Part shown: piece by piece, positions 18,534 through 27,016 of the stretch
How the letters are laid out: every line of letters starts with the position of its first letter
How positions within the stretch are numbered: the first letter of the stretch is position 1
NCBI GenBank assembly: GCA_947478455.1
Contig: CANJWR010000028.1
Span: forward strand, 1-35,116
Length of the DNA stretch: 35,116 nt
Direction of reading: 5' to 3'
Source of the DNA: Beijerinckiaceae bacterium
Lineage (GTDB): Bacteria > Pseudomonadota > Alphaproteobacteria > Rhizobiales > Beijerinckiaceae
Made by a program: the position numbers and the translations under genes
Notes under the pieces: model-generated
Told to the model about the DNA's origin: nothing
The model's database searches: none
What the model saw: only the letters and a program-made list of their open reading frames with translations

Positions 18534-19520
18534 ATGACGGCCGGACACGGAACGCCTGCGGGACTGCGGTTCATCGACGTTCATCACCATACGGTTCTGC
18601 CCGAATATCAGCTTGCCCTCGTGCGTTCCGGCGCGGCCGATCCGTCGCGGCCCCTGCGCAAGAACAGCGATCCGCAGCAGGCGCTGGACAATATGGAATC
18701 GCTCGGCATCGAGGCCGCAGTGTTTAATCCTTTGTCGGTCGCCGGCGTGCATCACGGCAATGATGCGCACGCGAATTATCTGACCGAGTCCGTCAACGAG
18801 GCGCTCGCGCGGTTTGCGTCGCATAACCCCAAGCGCATGGGATTTTTCGCGCCGCTGCCTTTTCCGGATGTGGACGGCTCTTTGCGGCAGATGGAACATG
18901 CGCTCGACAAGCTCGGCGCAGATGGTGTGATCCTGCTATCGAACCAGAACGATTGCTATGTGGGCGATCCGGCTTACGAGGCGCTCTATGCCGAAATGGA
19001 TCGCCGCAAGGTTGCTGTTTTCATCCATCCCGCGCGCCCGAGCTTTGTGGATTCGCTGAAGCTGAAACTATGGGCTTCTGTGGTCGAATATCCATTCGAG
19101 ACCACGCGTGTCTGTGCCAATCTCATCTACAACGGCTTCATGAAGAAGTACCCGAACATCCGCTGGATCATGGCCCATGCGGGCGGCTGTCTGCCCTATC
19201 TGTCGCTGCGCCTGCGTCTGATGGAAGAGTCCGACGAGCACAAACCGGAATTCAGCGTGCGCCACCCGGAAGGCACAGGGCCCTATATCGGACAGTTCTA
19301 TTTCGACACGGCGATTGCGGGTTCGCGTGCCGCCATGGCGGCTCTATACGAAGTCGCCGATCCGTCGCGCATCATGTTCGGCAGCGACTGGCCCTATATC
19401 GACCGCGAATATGTGGAGGATCAGTCGCGCGCGCTCGTCGATATGCCGGTGCTGACGCGCGACCGGTTCAAGGCGATGGAACGCGATAATGCGGTGCGAC
19501 TGTTCCCGCGCTTTGCTTGA
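18534..19520 (+). CDS. Amidohydrolase family protein (amidohydrolase-2)
   Basis: A second metal-dependent amidohydrolase-2 protein, 328 residues, distinct from the one at the left of the window. Metal-site residues are all present: FIDVHHHT (His17, His19), FIHPARP (His165), MAHAGGCLPY (His215) and FGSDWPY (Asp285). The AHAGG and SDWP motifs are typical of the ACMSD/gamma-resorcylate decarboxylase branch, but the reaction is not certain. AGGGGAG lies 6 bases upstream of the ATG at 18534, fixing the start. It follows the CocE-type hydrolase by 60 bases on the same strand, so the two may act in sequence on an ester or amide compound. Confidence 0.92.
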   Translation: MTAGHGTPAGLRFIDVHHHTVLPEYQLALVRSGAADPSRPLRKNSDPQQALDNMESLGIEAAVFNPLSVAGVHHGNDAHANYLTESVNEALARFASHNPKRMGFFAPLPFPDVDGSLRQMEHALDKLGADGVILLSNQNDCYVGDPAYEALYAEMDRRKVAVFIHPARPSFVDSLKLKLWASVVEYPFETTRVCANLIYNGFMKKYPNIRWIMAHAGGCLPYLSLRLRLMEESDEHKPEFSVRHPEGTGPYIGQFYFDTAIAGSRAAMAALYEVADPSRIMFGSDWPYIDREYVEDQSRALVDMPVLTRDRFKAMERDNAVRLFPRFA

Positions 19521-19560
19521 GCACTTGTTACAATCTGGGGACAAGCCGCAAGCCTATTCT

Positions 19561-19582
19561 CTCTCCCCGCACGCGGGGAGAG
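19561..19582. repeat. Short dispersed palindromic repeat (copy 1)
   Basis: CTCTCCCCGC-ac-GCGGGGAGAG is a perfect palindrome with 10-base arms, followed by GGAGCGC. A second copy, with the same arms and the same 3' GGAGCGC, lies inside glyS at 32202-32227. This copy sits between two convergent genes and could also work as a bidirectional terminator. Short GC-rich palindromes of this kind are widespread in Hyphomicrobiales genomes. Confidence 0.75.
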
Positions 19583-19612
19583 GGAGCGCGGCGACGTCGT
19601 TGTGAATTGAGT

Positions 19613-20413
19613 CTATCTGGCCATCCAGCCGCCATCGACACAGAGCGTCTGGCCGGTCATGTAGGAGGCCGCGGGCGAGGCCAGAAACACTGCTGCGCCA
19701 GCGATTTCTTCCAGACGCCCCATTCGGCCGAGCAACGTCTGAGCGTTGATCTTGTCCGACAGCGACGGATTGTTCTGGATGCCCTCGGTCAGATCGGTTT
19801 CGAAAAAGCCCGGCGCGAGACAATTGACCCGCACCTTGTGGCGCGCCCAGTCGATCGCCAGATCGCGGGTCAGCATTTCGACGCCACCTTTCGAGGCGCA
19901 ATAGGCGGCTGCGCGTCCGAGCCCGACCTGACCAGCGATTGAACTCACATTGATGATCGAACCGCCTGCACCGAACATGGTAGGTCCGATGTGGCGGCAG
20001 CACAGAAACACGCCCGTCAGATTGACGTCGATGAGTTCCTGCCATTGGGAAAGCTCGGTACGGTCCGCCGGCAGATAATACGGATTGATACCGGCGTTGT
20101 TGATCAGAATGTCGATGCGCCCGAACCGGTCGATGGCGGCGTCCTTCAACGCAATCACATCGTCCTCGTCGGCCACGTTCGTGGGCTGCAGGCCCACTTC
20201 CGCGCCGAGGTCTTCCAGTTCGCTCGCCGTGACTTCCAGCGTCTTCTGGCTGCGTCCGGCGAGAAAAACCTTCACGCCCTGCGCGGCCAGTCCATACGTG
20301 ATGGCCCGTCCCAACCCGCGTCCGGCCCCGGTGATGACCGCCACCTTCCCGCGCACATCGAACATTGAGGAACCAAAAACCGCCAGCCCTTCGGGCGCTA
20401 TATCGTCGCTCAT
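19613..20413 (-). CDS. SDR family oxidoreductase (classical, glucose 1-dehydrogenase-like)
   Basis: An NAD(P)-dependent short-chain dehydrogenase of 266 residues. It has a complete dinucleotide motif TGAGRGLG (28-35), INNAG near 105-108, and the catalytic Ser158 with YCASK (Tyr171, Lys175). A C-terminal ASYMTGQTLCVDGGWM is typical of FabG-like enzymes. The ATG at 20413 overlaps the stop of the acyl-CoA dehydrogenase gene (ATGA), so the two are translationally coupled and probably act in one pathway, for example oxidising an acyl or hydroxyacyl intermediate. An upstream in-frame extension to 20656 lies wholly within the dehydrogenase gene and is rejected. Confidence 0.94.
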   Translation of the reverse strand: MSDDIAPEGLAVFGSSMFDVRGKVAVITGAGRGLGRAITYGLAAQGVKVFLAGRSQKTLEVTASELEDLGAEVGLQPTNVADEDDVIALKDAAIDRFGRIDILINNAGINPYYLPADRTELSQWQELIDVNLTGVFLCCRHIGPTMFGAGGSIINVSSIAGQVGLGRAAAYCASKGGVEMLTRDLAIDWARHKVRVNCLAPGFFETDLTEGIQNNPSLSDKINAQTLLGRMGRLEEIAGAAVFLASPAASYMTGQTLCVDGGWMAR

Positions 20414-21591
20414 CCGGCAGCCTCCTGACGCAGCGCGGTGCGGGCCAGCGACCAGCGATGCACTTCCGACGGGCCGTCGTAAATGCGGAAGGCCCGTACT
20501 TCGCGGAAGATGCGCGACACGACCGTTTCGCGTGTGATGCCCATCCCGCCGAGGATTTGCAGGCTTCGATCCACCACGCGCCAGATAGCCTCCGAACAGA
20601 TCACCTTCGCCATCGACGATTCGGTGCCGCCGCGCTTGCCCTGATCGAGCGCCCATGCGGTGTGCCAGATGGTCAGGCGCGCCTGATGCATATCGAGCAG
20701 ATTGTCGGCCAGCATGAAGCCGATGCCTTCGTGTTCACCGAGCTTCTTGCCGAAAGCCTCGCGCTTGCGCGCATAGTCGGCGGCAATGTCGTGGGCGCGC
20801 CGCGCTGCGCCCAGCCAGCGCATGCAATGGGTGAGGCGTGCGGGCGCGAGTCGCACCTGCGCATAGCGGAAACCTTCGCCCGGTTCGCCCAGCAGGTCGC
20901 GCACTTCGGCGCGCACATTCTCGAACAGCAGCACCGCATGGCCACCGGCAAAGCCTTCGTCCAGCGTATCGAGAATTCGCTCGATGCGAATGCCGGGCGT
21001 GTTCATCGGGATTAGAAACATGCTGGCCTTGCCGCCATGTTCCTCGTCGCGCGCCATCACGATGCAGACTTCCGCGCCTTCCGCGCCGGTGATCAGCCAT
21101 TTCCGACCGTTGATGACATAATGATCGCCGACACGCTGCGCCGAAGTCGCCAGCATGCTGGGGTCGGAACCTGCGCCCGGATGCGGCTCGGTCATCGCGA
21201 AGCACGAACGGATTTCGCCTGACGCCATGCGGCGCAGCCAGCGCTCCTTCTGGTCCTCGCGGGCGATCTGTTCGAGCATGTGCATATTGCCCTCGTCGGG
21301 CGCAGAAATATGCATGGCCAGCGGGCCCAGAACCGAATAGCCGGCGGCCTCGAATACAATCGCCTTGCCGCGATGGTCGAGCCCCAACCCGCCCCATTCT
21401 GGCCCGACATGGGGCGCCAGAAGGCCTTCCGCACGAGCCATGGCGTTGAGTTCGCGGCGTAACTCATCCGATGCCCCATGCGCATATTGGCGTGGGTCGC
21501 TTTCCAGCGGGATCACCTTCTGGCGAATGAACTGCACCGTCCGCTGGCGCAATTCCTCATGTTCGGACGGAATGGAAAAATCCAAGTTCAT
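20410..21591 (-). CDS. Acyl-CoA dehydrogenase family protein (ACAD10/11-like)
   Basis: An FAD-dependent acyl-CoA dehydrogenase of 393 residues, introducing a double bond into an acyl-CoA in the cytoplasm. It has the substrate/FAD stretch CFAMTEPHPGAGSDPS, the mid-beta NGRKWLITGAEGAEVCIVMAR, and the C-terminal QILGGMGITRETVVSRIFREVR. The catalytic base position reads YDGPSEVHRWSLAR, so Asp372 stands where many members have Glu (YEGT). This substitution occurs in the ACAD10/ACAD11 branch. AGGAG abuts the ATG. It leads a two-gene unit with the SDR (ATGA overlap) and is divergent from an alpha/beta hydrolase. Confidence 0.94.
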   Translation of the reverse strand: MNLDFSIPSEHEELRQRTVQFIRQKVIPLESDPRQYAHGASDELRRELNAMARAEGLLAPHVGPEWGGLGLDHRGKAIVFEAAGYSVLGPLAMHISAPDEGNMHMLEQIAREDQKERWLRRMASGEIRSCFAMTEPHPGAGSDPSMLATSAQRVGDHYVINGRKWLITGAEGAEVCIVMARDEEHGGKASMFLIPMNTPGIRIERILDTLDEGFAGGHAVLLFENVRAEVRDLLGEPGEGFRYAQVRLAPARLTHCMRWLGAARRAHDIAADYARKREAFGKKLGEHEGIGFMLADNLLDMHQARLTIWHTAWALDQGKRGGTESSMAKVICSEAIWRVVDRSLQILGGMGITRETVVSRIFREVRAFRIYDGPSEVHRWSLARTALRQEAAG

Positions 21592-21676
21592 CTCCTGCGG
21601 TGGTGCAACCGGGCAAGATTACACCAAAGACGTCGCGATCCATCGCGACCGTTCGACGCCATCGTCGGCAAGCCCC

Positions 21677-21705
21677 TTGATGGTAGTCAGTTCGAACTTT
21701 ACGAT
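21677..21705 (+). promoter_or_regulatory. Candidate promoter for the alpha/beta hydrolase gene
   Basis: TTGATG at 21677-21682 and TACGAT at 21700-21705 are spaced by 17 bases, giving an expected leader of about 45 bases before the ATG at 21756. Both boxes are four-of-six matches in a divergent intergenic region. Confidence 0.4.
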
Positions 21706-21755
21706 TGCGTCCGATAAAAGCAAACGCGCCGCATATGCGGCTTCGGAGGGACCAG

Positions 21756-22994
21756 ATGGCCAGTGTGACAATCGACAGACGTATCCGCCGCTGGCAGGAG
21801 CAGCGCTGGATTCTGGATGCGGTTATCCGCACTGTGGGAATCGAATGGGATCAGGCACGCATCGCCTCCAAGAGCAAGCCCGGCGGCGACGTAGCCGAAA
21901 GCGATTTCCGCGGCGTCCAGCGGCGCGTGAAGAAATTCGACGACATTCACCGCGAATTTGCTGCAGCCGCCCGCAAGCGTCAGGCCAAAGCAAAAGCCTA
22001 TGAAGAGCAGGGTCGTCTGGTGACGGCGGGCGAAAGCTATATCGCTGCGGCGCTGGCGTGGGCGTCTGCCTGCTGGCCGCTGTTCGAGGCTTGCGAGACC
22101 CTGCACGCCTACGAAAAGCAGATGAATGAATGCTATGCGAGCTTCATACGCCTCGCGCCGCATCCGATTGAAAAGGTCGAAGTGCCGTTTCAGGGCCGCT
22201 CGCTGTCGGCCTATCTGCATCTGCCGCGCAAGCCCGCGCCGGGCGAAAAATTTCCCTGCATCATTTCCATCGGCGGCATGGACGGCAGCAAGGAAAACAT
22301 GGTGTCGATCTATGGCGACCGCTTTTTGTCGCGTGGTCTTGCGGTGCTGGCGGTGGACGGGCCCGGACAGGCGGAATCGGCTTCACGCGGCATTTTCTTC
22401 ACCGAGAGCAATTTCGGCGAGGCAGGCCTCGCCATTCACGACTGGCTGGGCAAGCACAGCGCCATCGATATGAGCCGTCTGGCCATTCGGTCGTCGAGCT
22501 TCGGCAGCTATTTCGGCTCGGTCGCGGCTGCGGCGCTCGGCGACAAGATCAAGGGCTATGCGGTGGCGGGCGTTTGTCAGGAACCCGGTTGCCACACGAT
22601 CTTCAATCTCGCATCGCCGACCTTCAAGGCTCGCTTCATGTTCATGTCGGGCTACGACGACGAAGTCGCCTTCGACGAATTCTGCAAGAAGATCGATCTG
22701 CGCCCCTATGCGCCGAAAATCACCTGTCCGTACATGGCGATTGCGGGCGAGAACGATCAGCTTTCTCCACTTGAGTTCACAGAAGACCTCTTTACTCGCA
22801 TTGCCGCGCCCAAACGGTTGGTGATCTACGAAGGCGCCAATCATGGCGTCGGCGATGCGCCGAGCGTCGACAATGGAGAGGACAAGAATACGCTGCTGGT
22901 GGACTGGCTGGTTGATCGTATCAACGGCAAACCGTTCACATCCGAGCGCGTTTGGGTCGATTCATCCGGTCGCGCAACTGCGACCCCGTTCTGA
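21756..22994 (+). CDS. Alpha/beta hydrolase with helical N-terminal domain (2,6-dihydropseudooxynicotine hydrolase/FrsA-like)
   Basis: A 412-residue protein. Residues 1-135 are mostly helical and rich in Trp, Arg and Lys (RWQEQRWILDAVIRTVGIEWD). Residues 138-410 are the alpha/beta-hydrolase domain with the oxyanion stretch IISIGGMDGSKE. The nucleophile elbow reads RSSSFGS, with Ser248 as the likely nucleophile. Asp334 (AGENDQLSP) and His363 (GANHGVGD) complete the triad. This layout resembles the C-C-bond hydrolases acting on pseudooxynicotine-type ketones and the FrsA-like group. The elbow has Ser where Gly is usual at its first position. The ATG at 21756 has GGAGGG 5 bases upstream. The substrate is unknown. 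Confidence 0.9.
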   Translation: MASVTIDRRIRRWQEQRWILDAVIRTVGIEWDQARIASKSKPGGDVAESDFRGVQRRVKKFDDIHREFAAAARKRQAKAKAYEEQGRLVTAGESYIAAALAWASACWPLFEACETLHAYEKQMNECYASFIRLAPHPIEKVEVPFQGRSLSAYLHLPRKPAPGEKFPCIISIGGMDGSKENMVSIYGDRFLSRGLAVLAVDGPGQAESASRGIFFTESNFGEAGLAIHDWLGKHSAIDMSRLAIRSSSFGSYFGSVAAAALGDKIKGYAVAGVCQEPGCHTIFNLASPTFKARFMFMSGYDDEVAFDEFCKKIDLRPYAPKITCPYMAIAGENDQLSPLEFTEDLFTRIAAPKRLVIYEGANHGVGDAPSVDNGEDKNTLLVDWLVDRINGKPFTSERVWVDSSGRATATPF

Positions 22995-23000
22995 CAAAAG

Positions 23001-23031
23001 CCTCGCAATGGCCCTGATGGTCATTGCGAGG
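23001..23031. terminator. Hairpin between convergent genes
   Basis: CCTCGCAATG (23001-23010) and CATTGCGAGG (23022-23031) form a perfect 10-bp stem with an 11-base loop, 7 bases after the alpha/beta-hydrolase stop and before a convergent gene end. There is no clear T-tract. The arms resemble common dispersed palindromes, so terminator and repeat readings are both open. Confidence 0.5.
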
Positions 23032-23093
23032 ATGCTGCAGGCGACGCCGCCCGCGCAGACGCAGACAGCCGGCAAAAGCTGCGCCGCAAGGAA

Positions 23094-24116
23094 CTAGTTT
23101 TTCCCGGCCAGAGCTGTCGCGCGCTTCACCCGTTCGATGACGGCAGGAGGCGTTGCATACATCTGGTCGATGATGGCGGCCACCTTGTCGCCTGAAAGCG
23201 GAACCAGACGCTGGCTGCGCCGCGCCGCCTCGGCCCGGTAGGCAGGATCGGCCATCGTGGCGTCGAAAGCCTTGCGATAACCCGCCACCACTTCCGGGTC
23301 GGTCCCCGGCGGCAACATGAAGGGATCCTGTATTTCATCGGCTGCGCCGAAGAATTCGAAAGCCGCCCTGTCGGCGTCGTTCTTCAGCAGGTTTCGCACT
23401 TGCGGCACGGACTTGAAGTCCGGATCGTCGTCGATGTTCGATACTGCGAAAAGAACATTGATCAGTTTGCCTGAAATCCAGTTCGGATGCGCCGTCCGCA
23501 CGGTGCTCATCGTCGTGCAGCGGCCGTCCACCTCGCCGCGCTCGACCGCCAGCATGGATGTGCCGCCATCATAGCCGGAGATTGGCTTGAACTTCGTGCC
23601 CAGCAAATCGTTGAGGAGCAACGGGCCAAGCGTTGAGTTCGACGCCGCGCCGGTCGCCGAAAGCGGAACTTCGCGCTTCATGGCGTCTTCGATGGTCTTG
23701 ACGGTGGACGTATGCCACACGAGGCAGACAGTATCTTCCGCTGTCAGGCTCCCGACCCAGTTGAACTTGCGCAGATCGTAATTCACCTTGCTGTTTCCCA
23801 TCAGAGGTTCCTTGATGGGGCCCGCGGGGGTGACTCCAAGCGAAGTGCCATCCTTGTTGCCAATATTGTAGAGGTTCTGCACGCCCTGCAATCCGCCGCC
23901 GCCGGGCATGTTCGCCACCACCATCGTGGGTTTGCCTGGCAGATGGTTCGGCAGGAATGTCAGTAGCAACCGTGTGAAAAGATCGACGCCGCCGCCCACG
24001 CCGCCAGCGACGATGATCTGCACGGTCTTGCCCTGCAGATTGAACTCCGCATGTGCTGGCGCGGTCAGACCTGCCGCCGCCACGAGGCCCACAAGGCCTG
24101 CCTTGATGTTTTTCAT
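23094..24116 (-). CDS. Tripartite tricarboxylate transporter substrate-binding protein (TctC/Bug family)
   Basis: A second periplasmic binding protein of the TctC/Bug type, 340 residues. The signal peptide is residues 1-23, ending PAHA before EFNLQ. The mature protein has GKTVQIIVAGGVGGGVDLFTR, VANMPGGGGLQGVQNLY and GYDGGTSMLAVERGEVDGR in the family order. GGAGGG lies 6 bases upstream of the ATG at 24116, so the in-frame extension to 24203, which enters the previous gene, is rejected. It is the last gene of a five-gene minus-strand unit (34 bases after the M24-fold gene) and probably supplies the substrate for it. No TctA/TctB genes are present. Confidence 0.93.
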   Translation of the reverse strand: MKNIKAGLVGLVAAAGLTAPAHAEFNLQGKTVQIIVAGGVGGGVDLFTRLLLTFLPNHLPGKPTMVVANMPGGGGLQGVQNLYNIGNKDGTSLGVTPAGPIKEPLMGNSKVNYDLRKFNWVGSLTAEDTVCLVWHTSTVKTIEDAMKREVPLSATGAASNSTLGPLLLNDLLGTKFKPISGYDGGTSMLAVERGEVDGRCTTMSTVRTAHPNWISGKLINVLFAVSNIDDDPDFKSVPQVRNLLKNDADRAAFEFFGAADEIQDPFMLPPGTDPEVVAGYRKAFDATMADPAYRAEAARRSQRLVPLSGDKVAAIIDQMYATPPAVIERVKRATALAGKN

Positions 24117-24150
24117 TCGCGTCCCTCCGTATCTGGCTTTTTTGAACTTG

Positions 24151-25350
24151 TTAGATTGAGCGCCGGAACCCCATGTGCGCGCGATGCAATCGCTCGGCGC
24201 CATTTTTTGTAATCAGCACAAGCTCGCCCGTCTGGACGCCTGCCTTTTCGTCGAGCGTCATCACCGAGGGTTGAATCACCACGGTCATGTTTTCTTCGAA
24301 GGTCATGTCGGGCTTGGGCCCGGACGGGCGCTCGCGTGTTCCGAGGATCGGCGGCAGGTAACCGCCGCCGCCATAGCCGTGCACGAGATCGTCGCAGATT
24401 GTGAAGCCTCGTTGGGCGATACAGGCGGCTGCGTCGTAAACATCGTCCGGCCGCGCGCCTGGCTTGAGGATTTTGAAAATTGCCGCATAGGCTTCGTCTG
24501 CGACGGCATGCAAATCGGCATAGACAGATGTTGGTTCAGTCTGGACCGCAATCGAACGCTGGATCTGGCCCGGATAGGACCAGAAAGACGCTGCGATTTC
24601 GGTGAAGACAATGTCGCCCCTGGCGACCTTGCGGTTGCGGGCCAGTTGCGAGGGCACGCAGCAGTCCGGGTTCGCCATTGAGGTGACGCCCGTATAATGT
24701 ATTTGCGTAGCACCGCCGAACGGCACGTAGGCGCGCTCGATAATGTTGGCGAGTTCGTGCTCGCTCATGCCGGGGCGCACTTCGCGCTCCAGAGCCATCA
24801 CAGCAAGATCGGTGAGTTCGCAGCCCACGCGCAGCCAGTCGAGTTCTTCCGCGCTCTTGGTGAGGCGCAGTTTCGTGTAGGCGCGCCCGAGATCGACCGG
24901 CATGAAACCGGCGGCGGATAATTTTTCGTGCAGCGAATGCCCGTACGAGCCGAGGATGCCGATCTTCTGGCCCTTCGCGCCGCGCCTCAGCAGTTCGGCG
25001 ATCGCCATCTCCTGACTGCCGACTGCGCCCCAGCCGACGTTCGTCTGCGGAGAAATCAGCCGCGCCAGTGCGGCGTTGTTGGGGTTCTTGACGAACAGGG
25101 CATCCTGTTCGCCCGGCGTGAAGACAACGAAGTGGCCGCTCGTTGTCGGCCATTCGGTAAGCCATTGGGTGGCGGAACCCTTGCGGTCGCCACCCGATAC
25201 CAGCACATGGCGCGCGCCCGCCTGTTCCATGATCTGTGTCAGCGCCGCGCGCCTGCGGTCGAGTTCGGCTTTCGAGAAATGCGGAACTTCCGCATTGAGC
25301 AGGGCTTGCAGTTTCGGTGGCAGGATTGGCGCAAACTCGTGAGCTGACAT
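24151..25350 (-). CDS. M24 (pita-bread fold) family protein lacking metal ligands, creatinase/prolidase-like
   Basis: A 399-residue protein with a creatinase-N-like domain (about 30-160) and a C-terminal pita-bread domain (about 170-395). Active M24 peptidases bind two metals through Asp, Asp, His, Glu and Glu. Here the first Asp position is Glu251 (IVFTEI), the second is Gln262 (PGQIQR), His324 is kept (VHGYGGGG), the first Glu is Gln360 (VVIQPS), and the last Glu is missing around 373-374 (GVQTGEL). A metal-free hydrolase like creatinase is therefore more likely than a metallopeptidase. This is inference from motif loss. It lies between TauD-type and TctC-type genes with gaps of 31 and 34 bases. 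Confidence 0.88.
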   Translation of the reverse strand: MSAHEFAPILPPKLQALLNAEVPHFSKAELDRRRAALTQIMEQAGARHVLVSGGDRKGSATQWLTEWPTTSGHFVVFTPGEQDALFVKNPNNAALARLISPQTNVGWGAVGSQEMAIAELLRRGAKGQKIGILGSYGHSLHEKLSAAGFMPVDLGRAYTKLRLTKSAEELDWLRVGCELTDLAVMALEREVRPGMSEHELANIIERAYVPFGGATQIHYTGVTSMANPDCCVPSQLARNRKVARGDIVFTEIAASFWSYPGQIQRSIAVQTEPTSVYADLHAVADEAYAAIFKILKPGARPDDVYDAAACIAQRGFTICDDLVHGYGGGGYLPPILGTRERPSGPKPDMTFEENMTVVIQPSVMTLDEKAGVQTGELVLITKNGAERLHRAHMGFRRSI

Positions 25351-25381
25351 GGAAACCTGCTGCTGAAACGATGGGTCGGCA

Positions 25382-26230
25382 TTAAACCGGGCGTTGCGTG
25401 CCCTTGATCACTGTGCGCCACATCAGGCGAATCTGGTCCGCCGGAAAATCCTTGCGCGCGTGGATCGACGAGCGATTGTCCCACATAAGCGCGTCGCCTT
25501 TGCGCCACTGGTGCTCGTACAAATATTTCGGCTGCTCGATATGGTCGAAGATGCGGTCGAGCACGGCCTGGCTTTCGTCTTCCGGCAGACCGATCAATTG
25601 CTGGCTCATCAGGCGATTGAGGTAGATCGCCTTGCGTCCATTGTCCTCATGGGTCCGCACAGCCGGATGGATCGCCTCGTTGCGGGCCGCGACCGCATTG
25701 GGATCGTCCTTGTAGGTCGAATTGAAGCTGAAGGCGTTGCGGGCCATGCGACCGTCGATTTTCGCGCGCAGGTCGTCCGGCAGTTCTTTGTAAGCCGCAA
25801 AGAGATTTGAGAATACGGTTTCGCCCCCGAAGGTCGGCACCGCTACCGAATAAAGCATCGTGGCCTTGGTGGGCAGTTCTCGGTGGATCGTGTCGTGATG
25901 AAACCACATCTCGCCGTCCGGCAACGCCCCGATGGGTTTGCCGTCCTCGCGGATGTTGGTGATCAGCATGATCTGCGGGTTCATCTTCTCCATGCCGACG
26001 GGCCGGAATTCCGGCGGGCGGCCAGGATCAGCGAGGTCGCCGAAATTAGCCGTGGCGCGCACCAGATCGTCCTGTGTCAGGTCCTGATCGCGAAACAGGA
26101 CCACGCAATGTTCGACGAAAATATCGTAAATCTCGCGCGCAATATCCGGCTCAATCGGCCTGCGGAGATCGACGCCCTTGATTTCCGCGCCCGTGTGCTG
26201 CGACAGCTTTGTAAATTCAACCTTGCCCAC
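25382..26230 (-). CDS. TauD/TfdA family Fe(II)/2-oxoglutarate-dependent dioxygenase
   Basis: A 282-residue cytoplasmic oxygenase of the TauD/TfdA family. The iron-binding facial triad is His111 and Asp113 (MWFHHDT) with His257 (WDNRSSIHARKDFP), and Arg268 or Arg272 near the C-terminus would hold 2-oxoglutarate. Relatives hydroxylate taurine, 2,4-D or other organic acids, often releasing sulfite, phenol or similar; the substrate here is unknown. The start is GTG at 26230, with GAGGGAG about 10 bases upstream. It sits in the middle of the five-gene unit, so it may carry out the oxygenation step of that pathway. Confidence 0.94.
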   Translation of the reverse strand: MGKVEFTKLSQHTGAEIKGVDLRRPIEPDIAREIYDIFVEHCVVLFRDQDLTQDDLVRATANFGDLADPGRPPEFRPVGMEKMNPQIMLITNIREDGKPIGALPDGEMWFHHDTIHRELPTKATMLYSVAVPTFGGETVFSNLFAAYKELPDDLRAKIDGRMARNAFSFNSTYKDDPNAVAARNEAIHPAVRTHEDNGRKAIYLNRLMSQQLIGLPEDESQAVLDRIFDHIEQPKYLYEHQWRKGDALMWDNRSSIHARKDFPADQIRLMWRTVIKGTQRPV

Positions 26231-26289
26231 GTGGTTCCCGGCTCCCTCTTGTCTTGTCGTTCAATCATAACGGCCCGGCAAACGCCGCG

Positions 26290-27009
26290 CTAGTAAAGCG
26301 ACCAGCCGCCCGAAACGTCTATGCACGAGCCGGTGATATGCTCGGCGCGCTTCGACAAAAGAAACGCGACCGCATTGCCGGCGTCAATTCCTGTCTCGCC
26401 AATGCCCAGCGGTGGGGTGTGTGGAACGCCGCCAGAATCTGCCATTGCAATATCGGTTTCGCAATGGCTGACGCAATTGATCCGCACTCCGTGTTGTGCG
26501 CAATCCTGAGCCATATTTTGGGTGAAAACCTGAATTCCGGCACGCGTCGCCGACCATGCATTGGCTTTGGGTGCGCCGCGCAGGCCGGCCGCCGACGTCA
26601 GCGACACAACGGCCCCGCCTCCGCCGCGCGCGATGCGGTGACGCAAAAAGGCGCTCGTCATGTCGAGCATGTCGTAAACGTTGGCGTCAATCAGTTTGCG
26701 CCAGTCCGCGGGCTTCTGGTCCAGAAAAGGTTTCGGGGCCACGCCCAGCGCCTTCATGCAGCTGCCAACATTGACCAGAGCGAGTACGCCTCCTTCGCCC
26801 GAAAGGGATTCCAGCATCGCATCGGGATTGCGTTCTTCCGGCAGTTCCAGACCGCGACAGGAGACCAATGATCCCATCTGGTTCGCCACTGCTTTTGCGG
26901 CTTCTGCGTTCGGTTCGTCGAGGATGACGCCCCAGCCGTCATTGACCAGACAGCGGGCGACGCCGTCCCGTATCTGGCCTGCAGTTCCGGTGATTAAGAC
27001 GTTGCGCAT
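26290..27009 (-). CDS. Degenerate SDR-fold protein (probably non-catalytic)
   Basis: A 239-residue short-chain dehydrogenase homologue. The fold is clear: a Rossmann start MRNVLITG, a central SLTSAAGLRG with Ser139, and the C-terminal AEHITGSCIDVSGGWSLY. The key residues are altered. The TGxxxGxG motif is TGTAGQIR (7-14), NNAG is replaced by VNVGS, and the catalytic YxxxK reads WSATR (Trp152, Arg156). Both catalytic Tyr and Lys are thus replaced and two motif glycines are gone. It lies 7 bases after an intact SDR gene. A role as structural partner of that enzyme is plausible, as in the BbsC/BbsD pair of toluene breakdown (established precedent; application here is inference). Confidence 0.88.
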   Translation of the reverse strand: MRNVLITGTAGQIRDGVARCLVNDGWGVILDEPNAEAAKAVANQMGSLVSCRGLELPEERNPDAMLESLSGEGGVLALVNVGSCMKALGVAPKPFLDQKPADWRKLIDANVYDMLDMTSAFLRHRIARGGGGAVVSLTSAAGLRGAPKANAWSATRAGIQVFTQNMAQDCAQHGVRINCVSHCETDIAMADSGGVPHTPPLGIGETGIDAGNAVAFLLSKRAEHITGSCIDVSGGWSLY

Positions 27010-27016
27010 GGAGCCC

